Shown: positions 1 through 12,635, numbered from the stretch's first letter. The stretch is 64,000 bases of DNA from Brachionus koreanus (GCA_016987375.1 PJRA01000412.1:2636929-2700928), one strand, 5' to 3'. The notes: generated by a model not told the origin, from the letters alone. Program-made: numbers and translations.

Positions 1-1978
1 TATTTTATTAATGATTTTTATTAAAAATAAATAAATATAATTTAATTGATAATAAAAAATTAATTGTAAAACAAATTGTATAAGTAGTAGTAACTTTGTC
101 TTTAATGCAAAAATTTTTTGAGTAAATGTATGCATCTATTAATTTATTTTTAAGCACTTATCTACAATGTATTTAATAAAAATATTTAAAGCAAACTGAC
201 TTAAATGATCTAAAGTATATCATTTATGTACACGCAAGCCACAAAAAACATAATCAACAAATACAAATCCACCATTCGGCAAATATTTAGAAAAGTCCAC
301 AAAAAATATTTATTTGTATTCGGATTAGATTTAAGATTATTCTATTATTTCAATTTTGGATTTTTTTTTAATTATATTTGAGCATTTTTAAGATTATTTA
401 GACAAAAAAATTTAAGTTTAGCTAGAATAGAAGATTAAAGTTAGATTTTATTTTGTACAAAAAATAAACACTTAGTCTTGTTCGATCATTTAGACTAGTA
501 TAATTGAGATTATTTAGTTGAATATTTGAGACTGCCTTAAATATAAACAAAATAAATGATAATTTTAAATAATTTAAAGTATTCTAAATAAATATTCATC
601 TAAGGTGTGCTTAGATTTACTTATTAGCAAAAAGAAAAACGTTTAATTAAAAGAAAGAGAAACACAAATAGAATGCAGTATGGACAATAGGAATTTTGGC
701 CCGATATTTTATCGGTCGTCTCTACAAAAGTTCTTGACAAACTAAAACTTGTTCAGCGTGTTCGTCTTTTTTTAAATTAATTCTTTAAACGTTTCAACTT
801 AGCATGATCTTGAATTTTTTTTCTAGATTAAAAGCTCTTGGAGCAAAATTTCAAGTGCAATTTATTAAAGGCATTTTTCTAAAATGTTCAAATTATCAAA
901 AACTAAAAATACATATTTAAAAAAAGTGTCTTAAAAAAAATAAAACAAAAAATTTTTTTTTTCAAATTTAAGTGAATTTCTCTGATTTTTTATGCATCTA
1001 AATTCAACTCCGAAAAATATTGGTTAATACACAAAGAGTGAAGTTTCCTTTTGGCATTTATAATCAAGTTCAAGTGATGTTTAATCCCGTTTGCAATTAG
1101 TAATCTTAATCAAATAATGGCTTAGGGATTAATAGAATAGCCATAAGAGTCCAATAATTTATAATGAACAAAAAAATATTTTTGTCTTTAATATTCTGTC
1201 AAATAGAGTTTTAATGCTAGAGCAAACTCAAATCAATCTAATTGTTACTACTAAGATTTACAATTTTAATTTTTGACCAAAAGATAGTCTTTTATCTCAA
1301 ACTTAGAAATAAAAACTCTCTATAAGTAACCAAGACTCTATTGTTGTGACATGACGCCGGTTTGTATTTGATTTAAATCGATTAATTCAATTTCTTTATG
1401 CAGAGTTTTAATTAAAAACGAAAGCTTATTAAAAAATTTGTTTTTCTTTTTTTTTTTTTGAGCCTCAAGTAATTGAGTTGTATTAAGGAAAATACTCGAA
1501 AGTAAGCAAAAGCAAAAAATTAATTAAGGGTCAGTAAATTTTAGAATAATTTAGAATTTCTGAATAAGTAAATAAACAAACTGTAACTGATTTGAAATTT
1601 TCTATAAAAATAATTTAACCTAAATTTTATAATGATAGAATTTGCTTTTCACCTGTTTTCGAAATTAGTGTGTTTGTCTATAGGCTTAAGAGTAATCGTA
1701 GCCTGTTCAATGCCTATAGGTAAGACTTTTACAAAAATTTAATCTAAATAGATCGATACGTTGGCCTCATGTCATTTAATTTTAATTTTCACTAATCACT
1801 TATTTATATCTTTTTTAGAAGCTGTTTTGATCAATAAACATTATTATCGAACTTTTCGAGCATTCAAGCTAACACAATACAATTGGTAGCAAAAGCGATG
1901 GAATTTTTTTCCCAATCAAACTAATGAAACAAATAAAAATACTGATCAAAGTAATAGAATCATTTGTTTGGCGTAATA
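1..1978. other. AT-rich upstream region, no supported gene
   Basis: No long open frame and no recognisable domain are visible. Two weak candidate exons lie at 1632-1719 (ATG, hydrophobic residues, donor gtaaga) and 1819-1885 (acceptor ttttttag, donor gtagca). They join to each other in frame, but joining them to the receptor exon at 1958/1979 creates a stop codon, so I do not include them in the receptor. If the receptor has a large extracellular domain, it must lie before position 1 or in exons I cannot see. Confidence 0.5.
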
Positions 1979-4900
1979 ATGGATGATCTAAAACAATTCT
2001 ACTTGCTTGAATACGAAATTAAGCGTTTACAACCAACTATCGCAATCATCACGATTCTCTTAAGTTCTTTGGGAATTTTTTTATCAATTTTATTTTTTGT
2101 TTTCAACATAAAAAATCGAAATTTTCGGTAAATATTTTAATTCAATAATTCACTTGCTTTTAAATTTTAAATTTGGCCTCAGATAACTTAAATGAAACTT
2201 TTTGAAAATTTAGCCATTTTTTCATGCATTATATTTTATTAAAAGAAAAAAAGAGAAAATTTTTATTCTTAACAAGAGTGAAAAATTTGGAGAATTTGAT
2301 GCAAATTTTCATTTTCTTACATAAATTAATTAAAAAAAATTTTTGTTGTTCATGTTTTCGTTTATTTTTACTGATATTTAGACAATTCTGAGAAATTTTT
2401 AGTTTGAATTGGAATATTTTTGCTGAATGCATTCAAATATTCAATATCACTGTGGCAAGTTCAATATAAGATCATTGAGAAATGTACTTTATCCTTCAAG
2501 CTACTATTGTTTCTCCTTGAGTGGTTCATTTCAACTGCTCATAAAATTTTAACCTCATTTTCAACCAAGATCCCAGAATGGCACTCTTCTGAGGTTTTTG
2601 CAAGTATTTGTTTACTCTTAAGAATTAATTTTAAATAAAATCTTGATATTTTTGTCTGCTTCGAAATGCACGATAATCTATAGCTTCAATTTAAAAAAAA
2701 TTAATTAATTTTTTTTTCAGTTCATTTGATTTCATAGTTCATTTATAGCTTTTTTTTAAGAAAACTTAAATTTTTTCATGTGACTTAAAAATAACACTTT
2801 AATTTTTTAATTAAATAATTTAAAACTATATCGGCATATTACTTTTAAAATAAAAATTTAAAAGATTCAATTTTTTGTCATTGAAAAGTATTTGTTTATT
2901 TCAAAAGCATGGCACAGTATTTTTTCATCTGAATTAGCAATATTTTGTGATAAATTTAGCCTCAAGGTTTAATAGTATATCAAATGATGTTTAAAATGCA
3001 AATAATTTAACTCAATCTAAATCAAAACGATTTTTTTGGGCTGCAGAATTATGGCCATTTGAAAACGAACATGTCAAAATCCTTAAAAATTTAGAGAAAA
3101 AACAAGTTGAATAATACACATTATTTAAGAGAGAATATTTGAAAATTTATTTTTTTTAAAAAAATATTTTCAGCTTAATTGATAATAATATAATAATAAT
3201 AATAAGCTATGATGTGCACAGCACATGGAATGGGCTTTAGCCTAATCATAATAGCCTTTTTAAATCTGTTTTATCAATTTTGCTTTTAAAATCATTTAAA
3301 GTTTTAGCATAAATAATTTCATTGTCCAAACCATTCCAAACATTACCACCCTGTTGCTAAAGAAGTTGAACCGAGCTTCGCAATTTTTAACCAATTTTTT
3401 TTCCATCGCTAAGTCATGCCGTCTTAGAGCAGGTCTTAGAGTGCCACTTGAATTGTTCTTGAAAACCAATGGAACATGCCAGTTCACTTTGTCAAGCCCT
3501 TTGACAATTTTAAACATCTCAATTAGATCTCCTCTTACCCGTCTTGTTTCTAAGCTTGTTAGATTTGTTAGATAATTGATTAAAATCTAAATTTATCAAT
3601 TTATCCAAATCAAATCCACATCCTTTTATTACTTTTTGTTTTTTTATTAAATTAGCTTAGGTTGTATAATTTCAGGAAATTTTCCAAATCGTATTTTTAC
3701 TTGTTTTATTTTAAAAAAAGCAAAAAAAAAATTACAGGCCCTAACTTATTTAGATAATTCAAATTAAGTTCAATAATCAATGTGTTTTTTTACTGATTTT
3801 ATTTATTTTTTATCTGAAAAATTAAAAAATAAGATATAATTAAATAATGCGTAAATTTATTCTCTATTGATATTTGTGAATTTTTTTTTATAAATTTGAT
3901 TTTGAATAAAGCTAATAAGTGTAATTTTTTTGTTAAAAATTCTTCTTTTATATCTAAATAGAGCAAGTGGTGACAATTTTTTAAATTAAATTTTAATCTC
4001 AATTTTTTTTTAAGTCTAATCAAAATGTCAAGTCCTAATATAAATAATATAATAAATATTAATTGTACATTGTTATACATATGCCCGATACTAAACAGTG
4101 TCAAAGGATTATATATTACAAATGAAATAATTGCCAATATAATGTGTCAGGTAAATTTTCAAAATTAGAATCTAGATTGAATATTTTTTATCCTAAATTT
4201 AGCTTAATACCTGGATAATTCCTCTAAGTTCGACAGCAGTTTACGCAGCAATGTTGGCTAAAGCATGGCGAATTTTCAAAATATTCGACACTTCGCCACA
4301 GAATAAAAAAATTGTTATCAAAGATATTCGACTTGTTATTTATATAATAATTATAATGCTTGTTGATTTGATAATACTGTCTGTATGGCAATTTTCGGAT
4401 TCGGTAAAATTAAGAGCTCGTTACGTTTATGAGGCCACGTCTCAACCTACACGATTGTTTGTTCCAATAAAACAAACAAAAAATTGGACAGACACTGAGC
4501 TGCCAAATAACGATATTTCGCTCATAAAAAATTTATCACATCAAACAAATCAGTTAAAATTAGTGTTTGAGTGCAATTCAAATCTCAATGAAGTATGGAT
4601 AACGATTTTGACTATGTATAAAATTATTCTACTGATGTACGGCATTTACTTGGCATGGATTATTCGAAATATCAATGTACCGTCAATGAACGACTCCAAA
4701 TATCTTCTATTAAGCACTTATACCATCATCATATGCGGACTTGGTTCTATGACTTTAATGCAGTTGCTAAAAGATTGGCCAGATGTTGTTCAAGCATTTT
4801 TCACTATTGGTATCATAATTTCTACATGTACAACACAATGCCTTCTTTTTATACCAAAGGTAATTTTCTTTAATAATTTTTTAAAGAGTAGCTTTATTAA

Positions 4901-7900
4901 AAAATTAAAAAAATATAATTATTTAATATTTAATATAAAAATATAAGCCCATAATATGTTACCAATACTTTGACAGACATTTTAAATAGATTTATATTTT
5001 TGACTTGACTTGGAGTTGATGGCTTACGACACTCTTTTGTCCGACACTCTCTTTCCTAATGCCAAATTGAATTAATTTTTATGATGTGAAATAGTTCATT
5101 AAATGATGTGAAATTTTTTAAAAAAAGTCCAGATCTGTATAGTCCGGTGTAAAGTTTTCCATTAAAACAAAAAAAAAACATTCAAGTGTTATATAAGCGA
5201 TAGGTTAAATACATATTGTGTCTTTATAATTTTTTTAATGACACTTTATGTGTCAATAATCACTTCGTTTTTTTAAAACATTTTTGTGTGAAAAAAACCC
5301 AGATTGTGATACTCAAGAAAAATTTGAAATTTTTAGAATTAAAAAAAAAATTCTAGATATATCAAATTTACGATTCTAATATTAATTTTTCCTCTAAAAA
5401 TTTCTAAAAGTATAATTAAAAAGAATTGATCGTAATAAATTTTGATTAAATTATTAATTTTGGAAAAAAGAAATATTTTTTAAATTTTGCGATTTTTTTT
5501 TGCGACCTTTTTTAAATTTATCAATTAAAAAATCAATAGATAGCTAATCTTGAAAATATAAACAATTATACCCCATAGTCTTTAGCCATCTATTCATTTA
5601 GATAAGGTAGTTTCATTCCTTTTTTGTATCATTTACGGCTTTTGATGTTAAAAAGCTCAATTGACCTTCTTTAACTCTGTCTTGGTTAGTAAAATGCCAT
5701 GGTCTAAGAAAATGAGCCATAAAAGATTATTATCAGAGAGAGAAAGATCTAGACTATATGCTGGATGAGAAAAAAGGTCGTTCTTCCAGTTATATGAGGT
5801 ATAATGTTCTCTTGAAGAAACAAACTTAGCTTTCAGTTTCAGTTCAGAAGGATATTTTTTTTTGAAGTGAAGCATACATTCCTCCAAACAAACAATATCA
5901 CCTTTTTATCAAAGCATCATATTTCCACGACTGGTTGAGCTGACTGATATGGATTCAACCATTGAAAATGGATTCACTTATAACCACAAATAAAGATTCC
6001 TCTAGAAGATCCCTCAAAAGCGCCAATCTAGAAGATTTTTAAGTAATTTCATACAAATTTTAATGAGTCGTTGAATATCAAAATCTGTAAAATCACAAGG
6101 AACAACTCTATTAAATTAAGGTCACGAGACATTGTCGATTGTGATGTATAAAGCTCATTTGATAATTGGCCAGTACTAAGCTTGGGACTCCTTTCAATTC
6201 TGTTAGAGAATTGTTGTTCTAGTTGAACTCATCTTTCTTTGAAGGATTATATGACCACTTTTAAATTTTCTAAACCAATCTTGTACCCTTCTTACTTTAA
6301 GCACATTTTCAACTTCCAACAAAGCATATTTCACGTCTGCTGTTGCCGATAGGATAGGAAATTTAGAATTACAAAGATGCTCAAGTCAAAAATATTCAAT
6401 CTTTTAAAAAGCGTATATTTATATTTCTAAACATAAATTTAACTTTTACTATTTTAATAAATTAGATAATCTTGATTTGAATTTAAAAATTAAATTAAAA
6501 TATTATTCATTTGCTTGCAGTTTAGATCATTTAGATTGAAGATTTTATCAACAAAAAAAAATTGTTTCGACACTAGTTAGATTGGAAAAAGTTGGTTTTC
6601 GAGATTTAAAAAAAAATTAATATTTATTAAATTATAAATCTATGGTAAAAGTTATGCTAAAATATATCTTATTTTATCAATAAATTATATCAGCTTATCT
6701 CTCAAAATTAGAAATAAACTGAGATAAATTAGGATTTGGTTGTTTTCTTTTATCGATCAAATTTTTAGTGTAAAAAAAAATAACCAAATTATTAAAGATT
6801 ATTTTATCTTCTTTTTAAGCTTTTTTTTCTATAAGTTGATGCTTTCTATACCTATATTTATCTTTATTAATTTAATTTTTCTAAGATACGCTTATGGTTT
6901 AAACGTAGAAATGACGATAGCTTCAAAATATCGTTGTCACAAATATTTCTGCAATCTTCGTCATCTTCATCATATTTCAATGATACAAGCACTAATCCTA
7001 ATGTGAAAAATGGAAAAAAATTGAGCCTCGAAGATGAATTGTGTGAACTTTTACAAGAAAATAGTCAGCTTAAAAATTTTCTGAAAGAAGTAAGGGATTT
7101 TTAATTGCTGAATGAATTAAACTAATAAACATGTTTGGTTTAGAAAGAGGACATTATTAAAATTTTACAAGATAAAATTCGAACCGCAAAAAAAAATTTG
7201 TCAAAATTGTATCAAGATAGTTATTGTGAGGAGAAAAAGAATGAAAATATGGATACAAATCTGCATCAAAATGAAGAGTCGGCACTCTATTTTAGTCCTT
7301 CGATAGATCAAAGTCAAACTTTTCAAACTCGTAATCCAATTTTAAATCCACTTGATTCAGGTTTTGAAATAAACTCTACTACTACAAGTACAGCTACAAC
7401 AACAAGTAGACCTATATAAAAAAATTTAAAGCTAGCATTAATTTATTTTTAAAGCTGATACATTCAGAACAAACGATTCAGGTTTAAAAGCTTTCAAAAG
7501 TTTAAATTTACTTTCTCCAGACACAGAAAAGTTGAGAAATGATTTAGATGAAGTTGAAGAACTGACAACAAGAGTTCGTGATTCAATATCATTAGACTTA
7601 TCAAATACCAGAAGATATTCACCATTATTGTATGAATATTACAGAAAACAAATCGATTTGGCAAAATCAATTCAGTGCACTTACAACATCCAATGTAATA
7701 CCCTTTTTGATGCGATGACTTTGATGAGAAAATGTTTAAAAGACTACTGCAAGACGGTTCATAATCCGGAATATTTGGCAATAGATGAAATAGATAAGCC
7801 TAATTCAAATCAGTATACATATGAAGATTTTTTAGCAAAAAATACTGACCCAAAGCTTGTAAGTCAGCCTATATATAAGATGGACATGAAAACTGACAAT

Positions 7901-8149
7901 CAAGAATTTAATGTGTATAGTTCAGTAAATAATTTAAGCAAAACATGTTTTTTGATCGGAAATTCTTTTAATCAGCATGCGAAGCATAACTATAATAAGC
8001 AAATTATAGAAGTTTGCACTCCAAGTACCGAATCAACACAAACCACTGCAGCACCTTCTTCTTCTACTTCAGCTATTTCCCTATCAAACGATGTGAAAAC
8101 AACTGAACCAGTTAATCCAAAAAAAGATAACAAACAAACTTATGTATAA
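1979..8149 (+). CDS. GABA-B-receptor-like class C GPCR (seven-helix core and C-tail)
   Basis: Six exons join in frame: 1979-2127, 4015-4150, 4203-4859, 6886-7089, 7144-7405 and 7455-8149, giving about 700 residues. The product is a metabotropic GABA-B-type receptor core expected in the plasma membrane and coupled to G proteins. All seven helices are visible: TM1 contains SSLGI and FNIKNRN, then KMSSPNINN leads into TM2, TM3 ends AMLAKAWRIFKI, TM5 is followed by WIIRNINVPSMNDSKY, and TM7 ends LLFIPK. These are family hallmarks. After TM7 comes a predicted coiled coil (EDELCELLQENSQLKNFL and following), as in GABA-B subunits that dimerise through the tail, then a long Ser/Thr/Asn-rich tail. The intron 7406-7454 is only 49 bp. 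The first exon may start at an acceptor before 1958, so the ATG at 1979 is provisional. No Venus-flytrap ligand domain is visible. A candidate AATAAA lies at 8225-8230. Confidence 0.85.
2128..4014. other. Large intron 1 of the GABA-B-like receptor
   Basis: This 1.9 kb intron separates the TM1 exon from the TM2 exon; the split codon CG|T restores Arg. It is AT-rich with a LINE remnant near its 3' part. A stretch at 2420-2640 has higher complexity and an open frame, but I recognise nothing in it. Confidence 0.6.
3178..3640 (-). mobile_element. Degenerate non-LTR retrotransposon (LINE) ORF2 3' end
   Basis: On the minus strand the translation reads LTSLETRRVRGDLIEMFKI, then KGLDKVNW, later NFFSNRVV, and after one frameshift NVWNGLDNEI and TLNDFKSKID before a stop near 3258. 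This is the typical C-terminal end of LINE reverse transcriptase proteins (RR-RGDLIE-FKI, then F-R-V-W-N-LP, then S-FK). It is followed by about 80 bp ending in a run of TTA triplets (TAA on the plus strand, 3182-3206), the usual kind of LINE tail. It is broken and 5' truncated. It lies antisense inside intron 1 of the receptor gene. Confidence 0.75.
4860..6885. other. Large intron of the GABA-B-like receptor hosting a mariner remnant
   Basis: This 2.0 kb intron follows the TM7 exon (donor gtaatt after the IPK codons) and precedes the C-tail exon (acceptor tttctaag). It contains the mariner remnant annotated separately. The rest is AT-rich; I see no other coding signal. Confidence 0.6.
5640..6370 (-). 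mobile_element. Decayed mariner-family transposase
   Basis: Read on the minus strand and allowing several frameshifts and stops, the order of motifs matches mariner transposases. RRVQDWFRKFKSG is the N-terminal helix-turn-helix region. RSPKLSTGQLSNEL and TSQSTMSRDL form the second helix-turn-helix. WLNPYQSAQP and FDKKVILFVW lie between the catalytic residues. FSHPAYSLDLSLSDNN corresponds to the hallmark HPPYSPDLAPSDYH. Stops and frameshifts between these blocks show it is inactive. I could not identify terminal inverted repeats with confidence. It sits antisense in an intron. Confidence 0.8.
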
Positions 8150-9380
8150 TGAATTTTTTATCCGACCGATATTTCTATTTATTCACTTTTATTAATTAGC
8201 TTATATATAAAATTTCAAGCATAAAATAAATTTTTGCTAAATATTTTAAAATTTTTTTTTAAAACCAAAACAAAATATAAAAATTTTAATTATTTAATAT
8301 TTTTTTAATTGGGATTGGAAGTTAATTTTTAACGAAAGATACATTGATATTTCAGACCAATTTTTAATTTATTTTTTGTCAAAATACTAGTAATACAATT
8401 AAGAAAAAAAAAGTATCTTTTTAGTATCGAAGTGAAATTTAAATTAAGTCAAAAGTAAAAAGTAATAAAGGAAATTAAGTTTTTTTGCACTTTCCTATCT
8501 ATCATTCTGACATTATTTAACTAAGTTGATAGATGTTTGATAATTAAAAGTTGGGAGCAAAATTTTAACTGAGAGCAGAATATTTTTACTTAAAAATTCC
8601 ATTTTCCTTGTTCTTTCTAAGGAGATATCATCAAAAAACCATTAAAAAGTAAATAATTTAGGTATTTTTTAGGTTTTTTGTTTTTTTGTTGTTACAAAAG
8701 CTATGTTCAGGATTCTTTTGAAGTTATGTTCGTGCATTTTGTGAAATCCTATCTTAAAATAATTAATTTTATTTTAATCTTGAAATTTTTACCATACCTT
8801 TGGAAATACTTGAAATCATGTTCCCAACTATGTCATAACTATCCCGGTTCTAGATTGGACTAAGTTATTTAAAATAAATAAAATTATCAATGAGATTTGA
8901 AAAAAATAAATATAGATTATATTTTAAGTAGTACCTGCATCTATTATCCTATAAAGATTAGATAAAACATTTTTTATTTATTGATAAATTAGAAATGTTC
9001 AAAAAATGCGAAATTTTTATGACTCATCTTAACAAATCATATATCATTATTAATTAAATAATTAGAGAAACATAAATATAATTTAATTGATAAAAATATG
9101 ACAAATTAAAAACTAAAAAAACAAAAAAAATTGAAAAATTTCTTAATTATTGCACAAAAAATTTAAAATTATTTTTATTTTGCCAATTTGATTTTAAAAT
9201 TTTACATTTTTTCAAATAAAAAATTAGTCGATTTAAAGTTAGTCGATTATTAAATCGATTATTGATAATCGATTGCCAAAACTAGTCAAAAAAGAAAAAC
9301 TAAGAATTTAGAAATAAGAATAGAAACAATTAATTAGAAACAATTGTAACAAAATAATAAAAAATCTTATAAACATAAGA
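8150..9380. other. Intergenic, 3' flank of the receptor gene
   Basis: AT-rich sequence with a candidate AATAAA polyadenylation signal at 8225-8230, about 75 bp after the receptor stop. No coding signal recognised. Confidence 0.5.
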
Positions 9381-9615
9381 AAGGTCAAATCTGAATCAAA
9401 TCTGATTCGAATTGCAAATACGTGGAATGAATCTATCAGTTTTCTGTTAATAAGATTCATCACCTCTCTCTCTCTTTTTGAGTTCAAAACGATGGAACGT
9501 TGACTCATTCTTTTCAGAAAATTGGAGTCCATATTATAAGAACCATTTTTAGAAAATTTAAAAAAAAAAGCTGCAGTTTATACTACTACTACAATATCTA
9601 CATCACAGTTTAGCA
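9380..9615 (+). mobile_element. Probable LINE 3'-end remnant
   Basis: The plus strand can be read as RIANTWNES followed later by SLSLFEFKT, which fits the W-N ... S-FK pattern of LINE ORF2 C-termini, though very degenerate. Support comes from its 3' flank: aagctgcagttta near 9570 followed by tacta and tacaa runs resembles the 3' flank of the better LINE copy at about 10638-10670. A (CT)n run lies at 9461-9474. Confidence 0.4.
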
Positions 9616-9638
9616 ATATATTATTTGGATATTTACAT

Positions 9639-10139
9639 ATGGCAAGAATTTTTTCTTTTTAACATTTTTTAATAAAAATTTTAGTAAAAAAAGCCCAAAC
9701 AAAAAAGGATTTATATTTAGTACTTTTCTATGCATCACATGACTAAAAATTATGCTCTAAAATTTAAAAAATTAAGTAAAACTTGAACAGATTCATTGAT
9801 TAATTATTTCCTTTATTAATTTAAAATCAAAAAACAAAATCAATAAAAATGATTAAAATACATTAACTTTTATCGTTTAAAAACTTGAAAAAATTGGTTC
9901 GATTTTAGTCCTAAAATTTGTTCCCAAAAATCCCAAAAAATGATAAAAATGGGTAAAAGATATTTCATTATTTTAGAAAAGATAAACAGAAAATCCATCA
10001 AATGATTGAGTATTCTAAGATAATGCATATTGAATTTTATATTTTTTTGATTTTTAATAAATAAATCCTTTTTTTGTTTGGGCTTTTTTTACTCAAATTT
10101 TTATCAAAAAATGTTAAAGAGAAAAAAAAACTTGACATA
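9639..10139. mobile_element. Tc1/mariner-type MITE with long terminal inverted repeats
   Basis: The left end (about 9639-9713) and the reverse complement of the right end (about 10064-10139) match over some 70-75 bp with few differences. The shared core is gtaaaaaaagcccaaacaaa. The outer ends read TA-TGGCAAG and CTTGACA-TA, so the element is flanked by TA as expected for Tc1/mariner target duplications. The roughly 350 bp interior has no transposase frame, so it is non-autonomous. It lies between two LINE fragments. Confidence 0.7.
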
Positions 10140-10189
10140 AAGCTTAAGCATATAGAATTTTAGGTTTAATTAAAAAAGCAATTAATATC

Positions 10190-10690
10190 CTTTCAGCAAG
10201 ATTATCAGATTATTGTATTGTTCAATGGTAAAAACTCAGTTTGAATAAGTATGCCCTTATTTGGAAAAGACATAAATGAGCTTGAGAAATTTCAATATAA
10301 CAAAATTGGTTTCAAAAGTATGTGATTTTGATTATCTAACTACTTGAGTTTAAGAAGATTAAGAGGCGATCTAGTTCAGATGTAAAATTGGTAAACAATT
10401 ATTAAATAATTAAATTTAATAAAGAAATCAATTACAGTCTTCACACAAAATCTGGTTGCCGAAGATATTAATTTAGGATAAATTGCTATTGTCTATTTTA
10501 GTAAATAGCTGGAATAAACTGCCGCAAAATGTGGTAAAAGCAAAGAATCTCAATAGTTTCAAAGCGAAACTTTATGGTTGGATTGTGAAACAAAAAGAAG
10601 CGACTGCCATTGCTCTTTAGGGCTATGCTAAGATAACCTCTAAGCTGCAGTTTACTAAACTAGTATTACAAATGTATATTAATATTTTTT
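10190..10690 (+). mobile_element. Degenerate LINE ORF2 3' end
   Basis: Fragments in order are KYALIWKRH, NELEKFQYNK, LSLRRLRGDLVQM, then an in-frame block from about 10498 to the stop at 10618-10620 reading VNSWNKLPQNVVKAKNLNSF and ending KEATAIAL. This is the standard C-terminal organisation of LINE reverse transcriptase proteins. Internal stops and frameshifts show it is dead. A short 3' tail with aagctgcagtttac follows and is shared with the fragment near 9570. Confidence 0.8.
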
Positions 10691-10804
10691 TTTCATTGAT
10701 TAATACACATAGTGGTTAAATATATTAATTTTTAATTTTTTTAAACTAATTTTATTTAAAATAAAAAGGATTTACATTTAATTATTTTGATTTTTAAAAT
10801 TAAT

Positions 10805-12389
10805 TTATTGAAGCGAATTAAGCTTTTCCATAACTCGTTGCTGATGAGTACTTCGAACTTTTTTCAAATCTTCAGCATACTTAATTTCATTTATCAGTTC
10901 AAGCTTTTGCTTTTCAAGTTTATCTTTTTGATCATTTATTTGCTTTGTTTGTTCAATAAGTTCGAATAATTCTCTTCTTAATTGCTGATTTTCCATTTTA
11001 ATTTTATAAGTATTTTCGCTTAAACATTCGCGTGCTTCTCGGTTAGCCACTTTGACAATGGCTGCTATACGATTATCAGCTTCTCTTTTATGCTCAGTTT
11101 TTTCTTTTATAAATTCAGCTCTTAGTTCACTAATGATTTTTGTTTGCTCTCGTCGAGCCTCAACTATATCCTTTTCCAGTTGTTCAATTTCTTCTAATTG
11201 TTTCTGCTTTAATTCTTTATACTCTGACATTTCCTCTATTTCACCCTTAACTTTGTTTAGCATGTTTTGCTTTTGTATCAAGTTGTTCTGAAGAGCTATA
11301 TTTTTTGTTAAAAATAATCATTTAGCTTATATAGAATTAGAACCGTCAATACCTAGCTTTTTTTCTTCGTAATCTTTAATAATTTGTTCTCTTTGAACTT
11401 TTAACTTTTCAATTTCCTCTTTATTGTGATCAGTTAAAGTAATGATGGAATTTTGACGCATGTTTGCTTTTTTGGCCATAAAATTCAGATATTCATGCTT
11501 TAAAACAAAAATAAAATTAGAATGATGGAAAAGTTTGACAATTAACAAAAATCTTTGCTCTCAAAGATTTAAATCTTTTAAAATAATAAAGAACATCTAT
11601 CCAAATTAAAGTCTATTAATATCTAGCAAAATTACTTCAGTTTAATTTCACTTATAAAACAACAAAAAAAAACTTAAATAAAATTTTCCTATTCATACCA
11701 AAAATTGATTGGTTTTTCATAAGAAATTTGAAAATAAAAAAAAAAAAGTCGATTTTCCAGAATGTAAAGTATCATATATATCATATAATTATCTCAATGC
11801 TTTGGTGTTCTCCTTTTTTTAACCTGATTAAATTTAATCTAGATTGTTTATTTTGACAAATTTACAATATTTTGCAAAAAATTTTGTAAAACATAATAAA
11901 AATAGAAACACCTTTTTAAAAATATTTTCAAAAAATTCACTAATATTCAAAAAATTGTAACCCAGAGGGTCTTTATTTTTTATCTTAAAAAAAATCACAT
12001 CATCAAAACATATTTTGAATAATTGATTTACTTTTAATCTAAAATTTAAAACAATAAAAACCTACACTTTCTTCACTAATTCTTTGGGCTTCTTGTTCCA
12101 ACCATTCATTCTCATCTTTTCTAACAAACAAACAAAAATTATCTTATCTACTCAATATTTTCAATTTATAAATTTACAGGCTTTGAACTCGATATTTTAC
12201 TTCGTCAAGTTCTTTAGTAACTGATTCCAATCTAAATTTAAAAAGCTAAAGAAAAATTTCAATAAAGAAAAATTATTCTTACTCATTGACAAGTTGTGTA
12301 TCTTGATCTATATCACGATCTTCTCCTTTATCTTTTTTCTTTGACTCGCTTTTTTTTTTGCCTTTTTTATCACCTTTTTTAGGAGGCAT
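10805..12389 (-). CDS. DUF4515 coiled-coil protein, CCDC166-like
   Basis: Five exons join in frame: 12389-12283, 12231-12178, 12120-12066, 11497-11353 and 11295-10805, giving 283 residues. The start is an ATG followed by a Lys-rich segment (MPPKKGDKKGKKK), like the basic N-terminus of CCDC166. The remainder is almost entirely heptad-type coiled coil. Blocks such as EYKELKQKQLEEI, EFIKEKTEHKREADNRI and ENQQLRRELFELI align by pattern with the DUF4515 family (CCDC166, BBOF1 and relatives), several of which act at basal bodies or cilia; the ciliary role here is inference. The length fits a short family member. A candidate AATAAA (tttatt on plus) lies at 10751-10756, about 50 bp after the stop. 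The long intron 11498-12065 has no recognised content. Confidence 0.75.
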
Positions 12390-12635
12390 TTTTAATTTAG
12401 CTTAAATCAAAATATTACTTTTACAAGGCAAATCACAAAAATATTAATTAAATCATATTCCTTAGCAACAATTCATTAGATTAATTCTTAGAATATATAG
12501 AAGCATTAGCTTTCTAGAACATTTTGTTAAGCTTATATTGTCAGAAAGATTTTAAACAAAGTCCTCAAAAAATTTAGTTTTTTTTATCATTCAATGATTA
12601 AAATTATAACGAAACAAAAGATGAGAAATTTTTCA

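Noticed and set aside
1632..1885. Two small exons as N-terminus of the receptor
   Set aside because: Joining them to the TM1 exon at 1958 yields a stop codon, and the peptide is not recognisable as a ligand-binding domain.
2420..2638. 72-residue frame in receptor intron 1
   Set aside because: No family recognised and no convincing splice sites; possibly unknown repeat sequence, left unannotated.
3799..4137. 112-residue antisense frame
   Set aside because: It covers the TM2 exon of the receptor on the opposite strand; composition is that of AT-rich intron (Leu/Ile/Lys/Asn).
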